Assembly: GCF_001641615.1 (NCBI RefSeq)
Contig: NZ_LRRU01000017.1
Coordinates: 163,060-227,059 of the forward strand
DNA: 64,000 nucleotides
Reading direction: 5' to 3'
From: Pseudoalteromonas gelatinilytica
Lineage (GTDB): Bacteria; Pseudomonadota; Gammaproteobacteria; Enterobacterales; Alteromonadaceae
Part shown: piece by piece, positions 8,924-17,564 of the stretch
Layout: each line of letters opens with the position of its first letter
How positions within the stretch are numbered: the first letter of the stretch is position 1
Notes under the pieces: generated by a model
Database searches by the model: none
Told to the model about the DNA's origin: nothing
What the model saw: the letters and a program-made list of their open reading frames with translations, nothing else
Program-made: the position numbers and the translations under genes

Positions 8924-11025
8924 AATATTCCTTCAGCTTTACTGGTTTGAATTAGATTACCAGCGTTCTCGAAACTCAATGGCTTACTAAGTAAATAACC
9001 TTGGCCTATTTGACAGCCAAGCTCTTGCAATCGTTCTTTTTGCTGTAAAGTTTCAATCCCTTCAGCCACAATTTGGAGCTTTAAAGAATGAGCTAGTTCA
9101 ATTATAGTCGTTACAATATTGAGCGCTTGCTCATCGTTAAGCATATCATGTACAAAAGACTGATCTATTTTTAGTATATCTAGTGGGAACAACCTTAAAT
9201 ATGAAAGGCTGGAATACCCAGTTCCAAAGTCATCAAGAGCAATACTGACACCCATACTAGAGATAAGCTTTAATTGACTTACAGTATAATCAAAATTTTC
9301 AATCAAGGCCGATTCTGTCACTTCTAATTCTAAATAACGGCTAGGTAATTGCGTTCTTTCAAGAATCTCAGCAACAGTATCTACAAGTTTAGTATCTGTG
9401 AACTGTTTAGCAGATATGTTTACTGCAACTTTAATAGGGAGACCTTTATCAAGCCAATTTTTTGCAGCAATACAGCTTTTTTCTAGAACTTGTTCTCCTA
9501 AGCGAAAAATAAGCCCTGTCTCCTCGGCATATTCAATAAAATGAACTGGAGAAATAAAGCCGCCTTGCCCATCTTTTAAACGAACTAAACTTTCTACACC
9601 AATAAGTGTGTCAGTGTTTAAATCATATTTAGGTTGGTAATGAACGTCGAGATCATCTTCATCTAATGCCTTTCTAAGTTTATTTCCAACCTCAAGGCGT
9701 CTATTCATTTCAATCTGTAAATCGTCACTAAAGTAAAAGTAACTATTTGCAGATTCATTCTTAGCTTTATACATTGCAGAGTCTGCATGACGAAGCATCT
9801 CTTCAACGCTTGAAGCATCGTCGGGATACACACTTATACCTAAACTTGCTGTAAGCACATGTTGTTCACCACCAGACCTGAAAGGTTTGCTAATAACATT
9901 GAGAACTTGATTAACAAGAGGCTCTAGGCTTAATGAGTTAGCTGAATGAGGAACAACGAGTGCAAACTCATCCCCACCAACACGTGCGACAGTAATATCG
10001 TTACATGCAAATAAATCTAAAGTATGACCAATATGGGCAATTATCTCATCACCAACGTGATGGCCTAATGCATCATTAATAAACTTGAACTTATCTAAAT
10101 CAAGTAACATTAAACTTAATTTAGAGTCATTAAATTCTGCTCTGGCTATGCCTTGCGTGAGTCTATCATGCAGTAGCACTCGATTTGGTAGTGAGGTCAA
10201 TTGATCATGATGAGATAAATAAGTCATCTGCATAGACATAGCTAAAGCTTCGCTTACATCTTGAAACACCATAACAGCGCCGCATTGATTATGGTTTTTA
10301 TCAAGGATAGGAGCTGCGCTGTCTTCAACTCGATGTTCAATTCCTTGCTTACTTATTAGTTGCGTATTTAAAGCCATAGCAACAGGTCTATTTTCATTTA
10401 ATGCAACGACTAATGGGTTAATTGATGAAGCTTTGGTCGTAGCATCGACTAACTTCATCACCTCTTCAATATGGCGACCTTTCGCTGCTGTTTGTGACCA
10501 CCCTGTAAGTCTTTGCGCTACAGGGTTCATATACACAATATTTGCCTTTTTATCAGTAGAAATAACAGCATCAGCAATCGAGTCAAGAGTGATTCTCAAC
10601 TGTTCCTTTTCAGCAAAAAGTTCTGCTTGAGTCTGTTGCAATATCTTTTCTTGTGACCTGATTTTTATATGATTTTCAATACGAATTCGACATAGTCTGA
10701 GGTTTAAGGGTTTTGAAATAAAGTCTATCGCGCCAAGAGACAATGCTTTTTCTTCTATCGCAGGATCACTGTGAGACGTAATAACAACAGTTCTAATATG
10801 TGCCAGAGTAGACTTTTTCTGTATGACTTCTAAAATATCAAAACCACTGACTTTAGGCATTTCTAAGTCAAGAACTAAGATATCAGGCTTAATTTTTTCT
10901 ATAAGTTGTATAGCCTCGGAGCTATTGTTAGAAGTTGTAATCTTACCAACATCCTCTAGGGCATGCTCTAACTGTAAGGTATTAATTTCTTCATCATCAA
11001 TGATTAGAACGCTGCAATTGTCCAT
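8914..11025 (-). CDS. Response regulator with PAS, GGDEF and EAL domains
   Basis: A 703-residue cytoplasmic protein, first gene of the leftward signalling operon. Order: REC (IDDEEIN, LDLEMP; about 1-120), PAS (about 145-260), GGDEF with intact GGDEF motif (RVGGDEFAL) and EAL (about 440-690). In the EAL domain the signature is ESL in GVESLVRL, keeping the glutamate, and DDFGTG plus the downstream KID are intact, so phosphodiesterase activity is likely. The protein could make and degrade c-di-GMP depending on its phosphorylation and PAS state. Paired with the REC-GGDEF protein it implies local c-di-GMP control by the neighbouring kinases. Confidence 0.9.
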   Translation of the reverse strand: MDNCSVLIIDDEEINTLQLEHALEDVGKITTSNNSSEAIQLIEKIKPDILVLDLEMPKVSGFDILEVIQKKSTLAHIRTVVITSHSDPAIEEKALSLGAIDFISKPLNLRLCRIRIENHIKIRSQEKILQQTQAELFAEKEQLRITLDSIADAVISTDKKANIVYMNPVAQRLTGWSQTAAKGRHIEEVMKLVDATTKASSINPLVVALNENRPVAMALNTQLISKQGIEHRVEDSAAPILDKNHNQCGAVMVFQDVSEALAMSMQMTYLSHHDQLTSLPNRVLLHDRLTQGIARAEFNDSKLSLMLLDLDKFKFINDALGHHVGDEIIAHIGHTLDLFACNDITVARVGGDEFALVVPHSANSLSLEPLVNQVLNVISKPFRSGGEQHVLTASLGISVYPDDASSVEEMLRHADSAMYKAKNESANSYFYFSDDLQIEMNRRLEVGNKLRKALDEDDLDVHYQPKYDLNTDTLIGVESLVRLKDGQGGFISPVHFIEYAEETGLIFRLGEQVLEKSCIAAKNWLDKGLPIKVAVNISAKQFTDTKLVDTVAEILERTQLPSRYLELEVTESALIENFDYTVSQLKLISSMGVSIALDDFGTGYSSLSYLRLFPLDILKIDQSFVHDMLNDEQALNIVTTIIELAHSLKLQIVAEGIETLQQKERLQELGCQIGQGYLLSKPLSFENAGNLIQTSKAEGILCP

Positions 11026-11227
11026 TTAAGTTTCCCGCAATACTTTGTACCTACTTACAATAACGCTAAAACAGTAAATTTGCGACACACTTTTTTATTA
11101 GTCTTAAAATATTATTTTTTGTATATTAAACTGGTATTTTTGAAAGCATTAGCTAGTTTTTAATTAATGTGTAAGTAATACATATTAACTATGTAATAAA
11201 ACAAAATGGATAATTTAGGGAGGAATT

Positions 11228-11434
11228 TTGAAACATTATTACATTAACGATAACGCCCAAAACACAGGTGAACATGAGGTACATACAGAGTCATGCCCGT
11301 ACTTCAACTTGATAACAGACCGCACTTATTTAGGTTTCTTCCATAGTTGCAAAGATGCAGTAGAGAAAGCAAAAACCAAATATTCAAATGTTGATGGTTG
11401 TAAGCATTGTTGCTCGCTTTGCCATACTCGATAG
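11228..11434 (+). CDS. Small Cys-rich conserved hypothetical protein
   Basis: A 68-residue protein that starts at TTG (11228) behind a strong AGGGAGGA ribosome site (11217-11224), which decides the start. It has HTESCPY early, a YLGFF segment and a C-terminal CKHCCSLCH cluster that could bind zinc or iron. I have the impression this is a widespread family of small proteins of unknown role, but cannot confirm it here. It is the only rightward gene between the signalling operon and the chemoreceptor gene, with a convergent inverted repeat after it. Confidence 0.7.
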   Translation: MKHYYINDNAQNTGEHEVHTESCPYFNLITDRTYLGFFHSCKDAVEKAKTKYSNVDGCKHCCSLCHTR

Positions 11435-11448
11435 AGAAATTTATAACT

Positions 11449-11487
11449 GAGAGACTGACTTGATTTAGTCACATTGTTCAGTCTCTC
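11449..11487. terminator. Inverted repeat between convergent genes
   Basis: Arms 11449-11458 (gagagactga) and 11478-11487 (tcagtctctc) are perfect 10-bp reverse complements with a 19-nt loop, located between the convergent stops of the small Cys-rich protein and the chemoreceptor. No T-run follows, so terminator function is only inferred from position. Confidence 0.4.
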
Positions 11488-11506
11488 TCAAGTTGTGATA
11501 GCTAAA

Positions 11507-12806
11507 TTAAAGGTTTGTTTTAAATTGGCCTACAGCCTCAACGACTTCTTTTGCGCCTTTTTGAATGTCATCGATTACATTACCTGCACTATTAGATAAA
11601 TCCAAAGCATCTTTGGCTTCTACTAGGCTAGATTCAATTTGGGTTACAGCGTCCTGAGTAAGTACTTTGTTTTCTGCAACCACACTAATTATTTGCTCTG
11701 TAGCTAAACTCGTTCTTGATGCTAATTGTCTTACTTCGTCTGCGACAACTGAAAAACCACGTCCTTGCTCACCCGCTCTTGCAGCCTCTATTGCAGCATT
11801 AAGTGCTAATAAGTTTGTTTGATCTGCTATTCCTTTAATACTTTCAACCAATTGAGAGACTTTTGCTGATTGTACATCAAGTTTATTAATGCCTTCGCTC
11901 GCAGTTTCAAGTTTCTTAGAAAGCGCATTCATAGTTGAGATAGTTTGCTTTACAACACCTAAACCATTTTCTGCATCAGAGTCCGTTTGTTTTGAGATAT
12001 CGTAAGCAATGCCAGCTGTTTCTGAAATAGCTTGCTCTCTTCTCATTTGTTCTGTAATGACAGTCGCGAACTTAGCAACTTTATATAAATCTCCATTTTC
12101 ATCATGAATAGGGTTATAAGAAGCTTCAAGCCATACTTCATTGCCATAACTATCTATTCTTTTAAAGCGGTCAGAGATAAAGCGCCCCCCCTTTAACTCT
12201 GACCAAAACTCTTTGTAAGAATTTGAATTTGCTTCTTCTGGATCGCAAAAGATACTATGGTGCTTACCTAGTATTTGGCTTTTAGAGTACCCCATTGCAT
12301 TTAAAAAATTATCGTTAGCACTCAGAATTATTCCATCTAGAGTAAACTCGATTACAGCAGATGAACGACTAAGAGCAGCAAGCATATCTTCTTTCTCTCT
12401 CGAATGAGAGATAGTGCGAGTGAGCTCAGATGAGAAAATAGCTATATCTTCATTTACAGGTTGAACAATGCTTCTAAGCCACAATTCTCTATCAGTTTTC
12501 GTTTTTAACTGTAAAGCACCATGCCAATGGTTAGTTTTCTTAAGTGCTGACAAGAATTTTTGTGTATGAGGTTTATTTAATGACTTTTTTAAGATCAAGC
12601 TTTCAATGCTTGCCCCTTTTAGATCCTCAACTTCAATTTCGATTGCCGCAGCAAAACGATGATTTGCTTCTAAGATATGCCCACTTTTACTTAATAAAAA
12701 AATACAGCATCTCTTCTTTCAGTTCCTGCTTAATATTTTCATACTCGGCAGTTTGCTCTTTCAGATAAGCAATTTCAGATAACAATTTTTTATTTGTAAA
12801 CCACAT
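11507..12806 (-). pseudogene. PAS-containing methyl-accepting chemotaxis protein, frameshifted
   Basis: Soluble BdlA/Aer-like chemoreceptor: no membrane segment, a PAS domain and an MCP signalling hairpin with the conserved tip ([17 protein letters not shown], then [12 protein letters not shown]). The natural start is the ATG at 12804-12806 (MWFTNKKLLSEIAYLKEQ), but that frame stops after 39 codons. The rest of the first PAS domain ([17 protein letters not shown]) continues in another frame. The switch is at a run of seven A on the plus strand (12696-12702); six would restore one open frame of about 430 codons. An internal methionine at 12598 opens the intact part. A sequencing error, a true null allele or slippage variation cannot be told apart from sequence. 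Confidence 0.75.
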
Positions 12807-13083
12807 TTGGGGTGTTTCCCTTAAGAGTCAACTCAAAATTTGAGTGTTAAGAATCAATAGTTTAGACAGTAGATACTAAAAGTAAAGATATGACAGATTA
12901 AGGGCTCATATTATCACTTCAACTGGCCTTCAGTACGAAGTTAGTGAGCAATTGGATCTTTATGTTAGTTCATAAATAAGAGAGGTTATGTAAATAACCT
13001 GTTTCTCTGTAATCTGGTTTGAGTGTCCCTCCCATCACTTTTATCCAAGATTAAAGTGCATGTGCGTAAGAATCAAAAATTGT
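12807..13083. other. Intergenic stretch without a supported gene
   Basis: Upstream region of the frameshifted chemoreceptor gene and the outer side of the attC cluster. It contains a small palindrome (ggttatgtaaataacc, 12984-12999). I see no coding frame with a ribosome site and no RNA gene. Confidence 0.4.
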
Positions 13084-13154
13084 CTTTAACGCCCCCCAAA
13101 GAGGCAGATCACTCTAGCGCATTTCTGGACATAAATGTGTCAGCGTATTTATTT
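13084..13154 (-). repeat. Partial attC-like site
   Basis: Read on the minus strand, this segment ends in a CTGCCTCTTTGGGGGGCGTTA block, the typical 3' half of a Vibrio-type attC (L' and R' boxes; core GCGTTA, complement at 13086-13091). The 5' half is poorly recognisable and no gene separates it from the next attC, so it looks like a truncated or empty cassette. Confidence 0.5.
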
Positions 13155-13250
13155 GGTAACGCCTTGTATAGAGGCAAAAAATTGCTGGCTAAAATTAGCT
13201 ACGAAGGAGCAAAAGCCAACTGTTTTTTGTCCTTTTAAACGACTTATTAT
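13155..13250 (-). repeat. attC recombination site (Vibrio-type), downstream of the HEPN-like gene
   Basis: About 96 nt on the minus strand, starting 2 nt after the TGA of the preceding gene. It begins ATAATAAGTCGTTTAAAAGG, contains the AACAGTTGGC block and a TAGCTAATTTTAGCCA arm, and ends in TTGCCTCTATACAAGGCGTTA. This order matches attC sites of Vibrionales integrons. It defines the 3' end of a gene cassette. Confidence 0.7.
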
Positions 13251-13252
13251 AT

Positions 13253-13945
13253 TCATGTTTCTACTACAAAAGTTTGATCGTTAACTTTGCTTATCGCAAT
13301 TCCCAAAAAGTTACCCACTACTTCAACAAGTTCTTTAATCAAAAGATTATCTGTAATGTGAAAGTCCCATGAGTCATAATTTATCTCAATACTCGAAAAG
13401 GTCGCTTTGAGGGCTTTTGCATTTTTTGCTAAAGCACTAGAGTTGTTTCCTTTTACTCGAGAATTTGAGTGGACTATTTGATTTCTTAGTTGTTGGAACT
13501 CACATATACGGTCATATAATTTTTTCTCTTTTTTAAGGTCAATGTCGCAGGTGAGTTCAATGTACCTAATTGATTTCCTAATTAAGTTATTGTCGCTAAG
13601 ATCTTTTAAACTTAATTTACTGTTTGTACAATTTTTTATCTCTTCACTCAGGTGTGACAGAGAACTTTCGAGTAAAGTATAAACAAGCACTATTGAAGAA
13701 TGATAAAAATAACTTTTTAGCTTTGTTATTTCTTTATTGAATAAATCGACCAAAATTTCTTCGTCATCAGGGCGGCTATCAATATCAGAGGCCATATTCT
13801 CTTCTAAAGCATCGCCTTTTTCAGATATAGCTTCACTAATATCTACTACATAACTCCGTAAATATTTTAGCTCGTATTCAGTTCGCTCTTTAAAGTTAAC
13901 TAAATCAATTGATTTTTCTGTAAATGAATTCTTTTTAGTTAGCAT
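13253..13945 (-). CDS. Cassette-borne HEPN-like protein
   Basis: A 230-residue, helix-rich, acidic protein of unknown family. It contains RNQIVH, an R-x4-H motif typical of HEPN ribonuclease domains, set after a long helical region (EFQQLRNQIVHSNSR). The frame is open upstream to a GTG at 14011, but that codon lies inside the attC of the previous cassette, so I chose the ATG at 13943-13945, 20 nt after the attC end. The gene is bounded by attC sites on both sides and is therefore an integron cassette. HEPN proteins are common in toxin-antitoxin and anti-phage systems; no antitoxin is evident beside it. Confidence 0.6.
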   Translation of the reverse strand: MLTKKNSFTEKSIDLVNFKERTEYELKYLRSYVVDISEAISEKGDALEENMASDIDSRPDDEEILVDLFNKEITKLKSYFYHSSIVLVYTLLESSLSHLSEEIKNCTNSKLSLKDLSDNNLIRKSIRYIELTCDIDLKKEKKLYDRICEFQQLRNQIVHSNSRVKGNNSSALAKNAKALKATFSSIEINYDSWDFHITDNLLIKELVEVVGNFLGIAISKVNDQTFVVET

Positions 13946-13964
13946 ACGATGGCTTATAGAATAG

Positions 13965-14087
13965 ATATAACGATCTATTAAGGTGTGAGCAACGCAAATA
14001 AGCCTCCGCACACCATCTTAATAACGAAAATCAACGCATAATAAAAATACAACGCGTTGCGGATCACTCTTGAACAGTTTGTTATAA
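13965..14087 (-). repeat. attC recombination site, VCR-like (123 nt)
   Basis: Read on the minus strand: begins TTATAACAAACTGTTCAAGA, has a CCGCAACGCGTTG block, an internal TGCGTTG, TGCGGAGGCTTATTTGCGTT and ends CACACCTTAATAGATCGTTATAT. The outer boxes TTATAAC and GTTATAT are near-perfect complements. The 123-nt length and the box sequences are those of Vibrio cholerae repeat-type attC sites. It starts 4 nt after the stop of the DUF2806 gene. This is the clearest attC of the window. Confidence 0.85.
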
Positions 14088-14091
14088 ATAC

Positions 14092-14925
14092 TTATTTCAG
14101 TTCTTTTACCTTGCGAGCCATTAGCTGTGATCTGCTTATCAAGATCTCGTAGTATTTTTCACATGGTTTAACGTCAATGAAGCGATAGAGCTCTCGTCCA
14201 GCTTTAGTTAGAAACTCTGTTCGATTTTCACGATGACCTTTCAGTGTCATTGCAAACTTATAATTACTATATTCAATTACATATCGCTCATTCTTGGTAA
14301 AGTGGAATTGTTGCTGAGGTTGTACCAAACCAAGATCTTGAAGGTGACGAATGTCCGCCTCTTGTATCCCTTGATTTTCGATATGCTTGTTAAGAGATGA
14401 GTATTTAAAACGCAACAACTCACCGTTAACTTGAAAAAGGAACTGACAGTAACGATTAAATAACTTTAGATCATTATTACTCAGAGATTGAAGGACAAGC
14501 AATGTAGCTCTACTACACGCTTCTGGCTCTAAAACCTCACCGGCAAGTATTTTAGCCCAAAGTTCTTGGACATTTTCAATAGAAACATCTTGGCACTTAT
14601 CAAAATAAAACGACAACCAATCCACATCTATAGTTACACCATCGGCAATATCATTATTCTCAAGGAAGTTAATTGACTTATCAACTATACCCTCAATATT
14701 TTCTTGTCGGCGCGTCTCTTGCGTTGAAATCCGTCTAGCAGCTCTGAGAGCAAGTGCGTCAGACTCTCCTTTAGCCATAATAACAAGCGTATCAGATTCG
14801 GCCCTTGCTTTTCTGCGAATCCTTGTAGGCTCATACAAAACGCCAATTGTGTTACTCACTGCATCAATCAACTTACATGCAGGTTCAGATAGAGCTTTTA
14901 AGTCGATTAGACTAGTTTCTGTCAT
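14092..14925 (-). CDS. DUF2806 domain protein (integron cassette)
   Basis: A 277-residue protein. The N-terminal region (LSEPACKLIDAVSNTIGVLYEPTRIRRKARAESD) and the following RRQENIEGIVDKSINFL and VQELWAKILAGEV segments match the DUF2806 family as I know it. I chose the ATG at 14923-14925, preceded by GGTGAAAG; the frame is open further to 14979 without a better ribosome site. A full attC follows its stop, making it a gene cassette. DUF2806 genes often occur in accessory and defence regions; the biochemical role is unknown and no nuclease motif is visible. Confidence 0.7.
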   Translation of the reverse strand: MTETSLIDLKALSEPACKLIDAVSNTIGVLYEPTRIRRKARAESDTLVIMAKGESDALALRAARRISTQETRRQENIEGIVDKSINFLENNDIADGVTIDVDWLSFYFDKCQDVSIENVQELWAKILAGEVLEPEACSRATLLVLQSLSNNDLKLFNRYCQFLFQVNGELLRFKYSSLNKHIENQGIQEADIRHLQDLGLVQPQQQFHFTKNERYVIEYSNYKFAMTLKGHRENRTEFLTKAGRELYRFIDVKPCEKYYEILISRSQLMARKVKELK

Positions 14926-15070
14926 TGTGCTTTCACCAAGTATCGATTGCCGTGTATTTATAACAATTTTATAGTGCACGCGTCGCGCATCTTTCTGCCA
15001 ATGTCACGCTCATGTATTAATAAATGTATTAGTAACAAATAACATAACGCATTACCAATTCTAATTTTTA

Positions 15071-15262
15071 TTGGTACTAAAGATATACAAAAAAGAAAAT
15101 GCGCTCGTCGCTCAGTTTCTTGAATATGGGAGCACTACAATAAAACTGTATATTAATACTGTTATTTATGTCATCACCAACATAAAAGTTAGTGCAATAT
15201 CAGATTATGGAGTAGAGCCAATATCAATAGGTGAATCACTGTATCTGATAGCTCAAAGGTAA
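15071..15262 (+). CDS. Possible small protein in cassette region (weak)
   Basis: A 63-codon frame starting at TTG in otherwise gene-free DNA, on the strand opposite to all neighbours. It encodes a beta-rich peptide (IKLYINTVIYVITNIKV). There is no convincing ribosome site before it and I do not recognise it. It lies in the 490-bp gap between the LA2681-like and DUF2806 genes. The gap also holds GTTATAA- and GCGTTA-like boxes (14958-14964, 15044-15050) that may be remnants of an attC. Confidence 0.25.
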   Translation: MVLKIYKKENALVAQFLEYGSTTIKLYINTVIYVITNIKVSAISDYGVEPISIGESLYLIAQR

Positions 15263-15323
15263 TCTATAGAGTAATTACGTTAACTCACTTTGGGGCACGA
15301 GTTATATTTAAAACCCGTCTGTG

Positions 15324-15357
15324 AAAAAAAATGGCTTAGATTTGCCACTTAAGCCAT
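15324..15357 (-). terminator. Rho-independent terminator of the LA2681-like gene
   Basis: Perfect 8-bp stem (atggctta 15331-15338 with taagccat 15350-15357, 11-nt loop) followed in the minus direction by a run of eight T. It lies about 110 nt after the stop of the 15467-17197 gene. Confidence 0.8.
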
Positions 15358-15466
15358 GCTGTTATGGTAAGTTGTGAAAAAGCACATGTGTCTACTGAGT
15401 CGATGACGATTTAATAAGTGATTCAGCCATACTTTCCTAAAATGAATATTTATAGGATACAATGAT

Positions 15467-17197
15467 CTACTTCAAAGGTACTTCGATAGGCATCATCACT
15501 GCACCATTATCAGGCTTATTTTTCTCTTCTACGTGGATTGCAAGTGAAAGGTACATAATCGAATTTCGAGCGAGCTTCATCAACGTCATGAGCCTTGATT
15601 CAAATTCACTCTCTTTTATCAGCACAGAATGACTTGAAAGCTTTTGGTGCTCATAAATTTTTGACTGTGCTTGACGCAAACCTTCATCAAGTAATTTTTT
15701 TTTGGTCTCTAGTTCGGCTTTAAGAGTTATATTATGAGCCTTTTTCGCCAAAGCAATTTCACCATACAGCTCTTGAAGCTGTTCTTCAAAGTCATTTATA
15801 CCACCATTAAGCTTTTCAAGCTGTGATTGCTTAAAAGCTTTACCTGATTGAATTAGGGTATAACCAAAATCATCAACAATCTTTAAAGAACAATGCTCTA
15901 TAGCATTTCTAATTTCAGAAAATGCCTTTGCATCAGGATCAAGCCACCGACTAACAGAAGTCGAGTCTTTCACATCTCGAATGTCTTTCAGGATGTAGAA
16001 TAAGGCATGGATAAAGCAATTCTGACTATCTTTAAGCTTACTGTGTGGTTTCCAGCTCTTACTGCCTTTCAGCTCACTAAAAATACTGTCAAAGCTGATT
16101 TTATGATCATACTTGATATCATTCAGATCAAAAAAGCGATTGATAAAGTAGGCAATTTTATCAAATATCGAGTAAAGTGTTCTGAACGCGCTTTTAAAAT
16201 GACTAGCTTTTAGATTGGTAATGGAGTGTGACATATCATCAACGTGAGGATATGTTTTGTTGAAGAAATGTGTATGGTCACTAGGTATGTTTCTAGCCGA
16301 AAAAATTAAATAACGCGCATAGCAATAATCGTTCTTTAATTCATCGAAGTTCCCATGATACATAAGCTCTTCATGCATCGATAAAGCGAAGTTTATTTGT
16401 TGAGAAAAAGAGGGAAGGACCATAATGTCTTGATAGACAATTTCAGATACGCAAACGTCATTTAAGTCATTGATAAAAAGCTTGTTATCTCCACACCACT
16501 TTAAATATTCACCTTGCTTTCTTGTCTCAACTTCTTCTTCAAATGACTCAAAATAGTCAAAGTCTTCTGGTTCAAAAGTATCTTCAAACCATGCTTTAAA
16601 ATTCATAAAATTGCTGTTTTCTGAATAAGCAATTCTTTGCTCAGGATGGAGTTGTTCAATACTTTCAAGACCTAAATTAATGAGTAGGTATGCAGTATAG
16701 TAATGGTAGTGCTTATGACTAGGATCGTAAACATTGCTCGCAAGAAAAAGCTCATTGTTTGCTTTAGATATTATAGTCACTGGGTTTTGTATGCATGTAA
16801 AGGCATTATCCCAGAATGGAATACAGCAGAAGGCACGACCTTGAGAACTTAGATAATTGCCTAAATTGGTTTCAATGCAACTTTGGAGAAAAAGTTCTTC
16901 GTCAGTTGGAGAGTCGATTTTTCGTATGACGTATAGAGCTTTTCTGAAAAATATAACGGATTTACTTAGTTCATCAGAAAACCAATCTAGTTTATGGTAG
17001 TTAAAAATCGCTACTGAACAATTACCCAATATATAGCAAAAACGAGCTTCATCAACGAGACTTTCAAACTTATAATCAACGCCCAACAACGATTCTAAGA
17101 ACGTTTTAATCTTTTCATGATCATTAGCTATCAAAAACTCATCAGCCTTCATTGACAGCTCTTCAAGAGCACTTGAATTCAAGACATCTTCTGACAT
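15467..17197 (-). CDS. LA2681-like HEPN domain protein
   Basis: A 576-residue protein. The N-terminal half is TPR-like (FCYILGNCSVAIFNY, then NLGNYLSSQGRAFCCIPFWDNAF), followed by YDPSHKHYHYYTAYLLINLG, a pattern I associate with the LA2681 HEPN family. The C-terminal part carries EIRNAIEHC, giving the R-x4-H motif of HEPN ribonucleases, and ends in a coiled coil (about 470-530). It probably cleaves or binds RNA; LA2681-type proteins are found in defence-rich regions. The start is an ATG without a strong ribosome site. Its own terminator follows. Confidence 0.6.
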   Translation of the reverse strand: MSEDVLNSSALEELSMKADEFLIANDHEKIKTFLESLLGVDYKFESLVDEARFCYILGNCSVAIFNYHKLDWFSDELSKSVIFFRKALYVIRKIDSPTDEELFLQSCIETNLGNYLSSQGRAFCCIPFWDNAFTCIQNPVTIISKANNELFLASNVYDPSHKHYHYYTAYLLINLGLESIEQLHPEQRIAYSENSNFMNFKAWFEDTFEPEDFDYFESFEEEVETRKQGEYLKWCGDNKLFINDLNDVCVSEIVYQDIMVLPSFSQQINFALSMHEELMYHGNFDELKNDYCYARYLIFSARNIPSDHTHFFNKTYPHVDDMSHSITNLKASHFKSAFRTLYSIFDKIAYFINRFFDLNDIKYDHKISFDSIFSELKGSKSWKPHSKLKDSQNCFIHALFYILKDIRDVKDSTSVSRWLDPDAKAFSEIRNAIEHCSLKIVDDFGYTLIQSGKAFKQSQLEKLNGGINDFEEQLQELYGEIALAKKAHNITLKAELETKKKLLDEGLRQAQSKIYEHQKLSSHSVLIKESEFESRLMTLMKLARNSIMYLSLAIHVEEKNKPDNGAVMMPIEVPLK

Positions 17198-17564
17198 ATA
17201 GCGCGCCGTTAAGTTAATTTCACATCATACTAACGCATTGGGAATTAGTATTCATTTTATATCAATAAGTCACATATGCTAATGGTCTAAACTAGCTAAA
17301 AATGTCATTCTCACTATGTCTGTGGCTTAAGAATTCAGCAACATTATGCTACCCCAATCCTGTTGAATCGTTAATGACATTACGAAAAGTAAGTCAAGTG
17401 ACGATTTGGCTAAGCAAGTTCTCAATTGGTCGCAACACACTTTGGGGCAATAAGAACACTGCCTGCGTTACATCAACAATCGGTTTCTCTCGATATTTTA
17501 ATCGCGTCTTCAATCTCTATTCCCAAATATCTCAGCGGAAAATTTGACCGACAACAGCGCCTTA
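17198..17564. other. Intergenic stretch, possible decayed coding remnant
   Basis: Separates the Shedu-like and LA2681-like genes. The sequence is less AT-rich than its surroundings at 17,370-17,560 and can be read on either strand only with interruptions, which suggests a broken gene, but I cannot name it. Near 17,230-17,254 is an imperfect palindrome around a GCGTTA core (ATACTAA / TTAGTAT arms) that could be a degenerate attC end. Confidence 0.3.

Noticed and set aside
13023..13238. 71-codon rightward frame
   Set aside because: It runs through two attC-like sites; the sequence pattern is that of the recombination sites, not of a protein.
13946..14011. Upstream extension of the HEPN-like gene to a GTG start
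   Set aside because: The GTG lies within the 123-nt attC of the preceding cassette; the ATG just after the site is the natural start.
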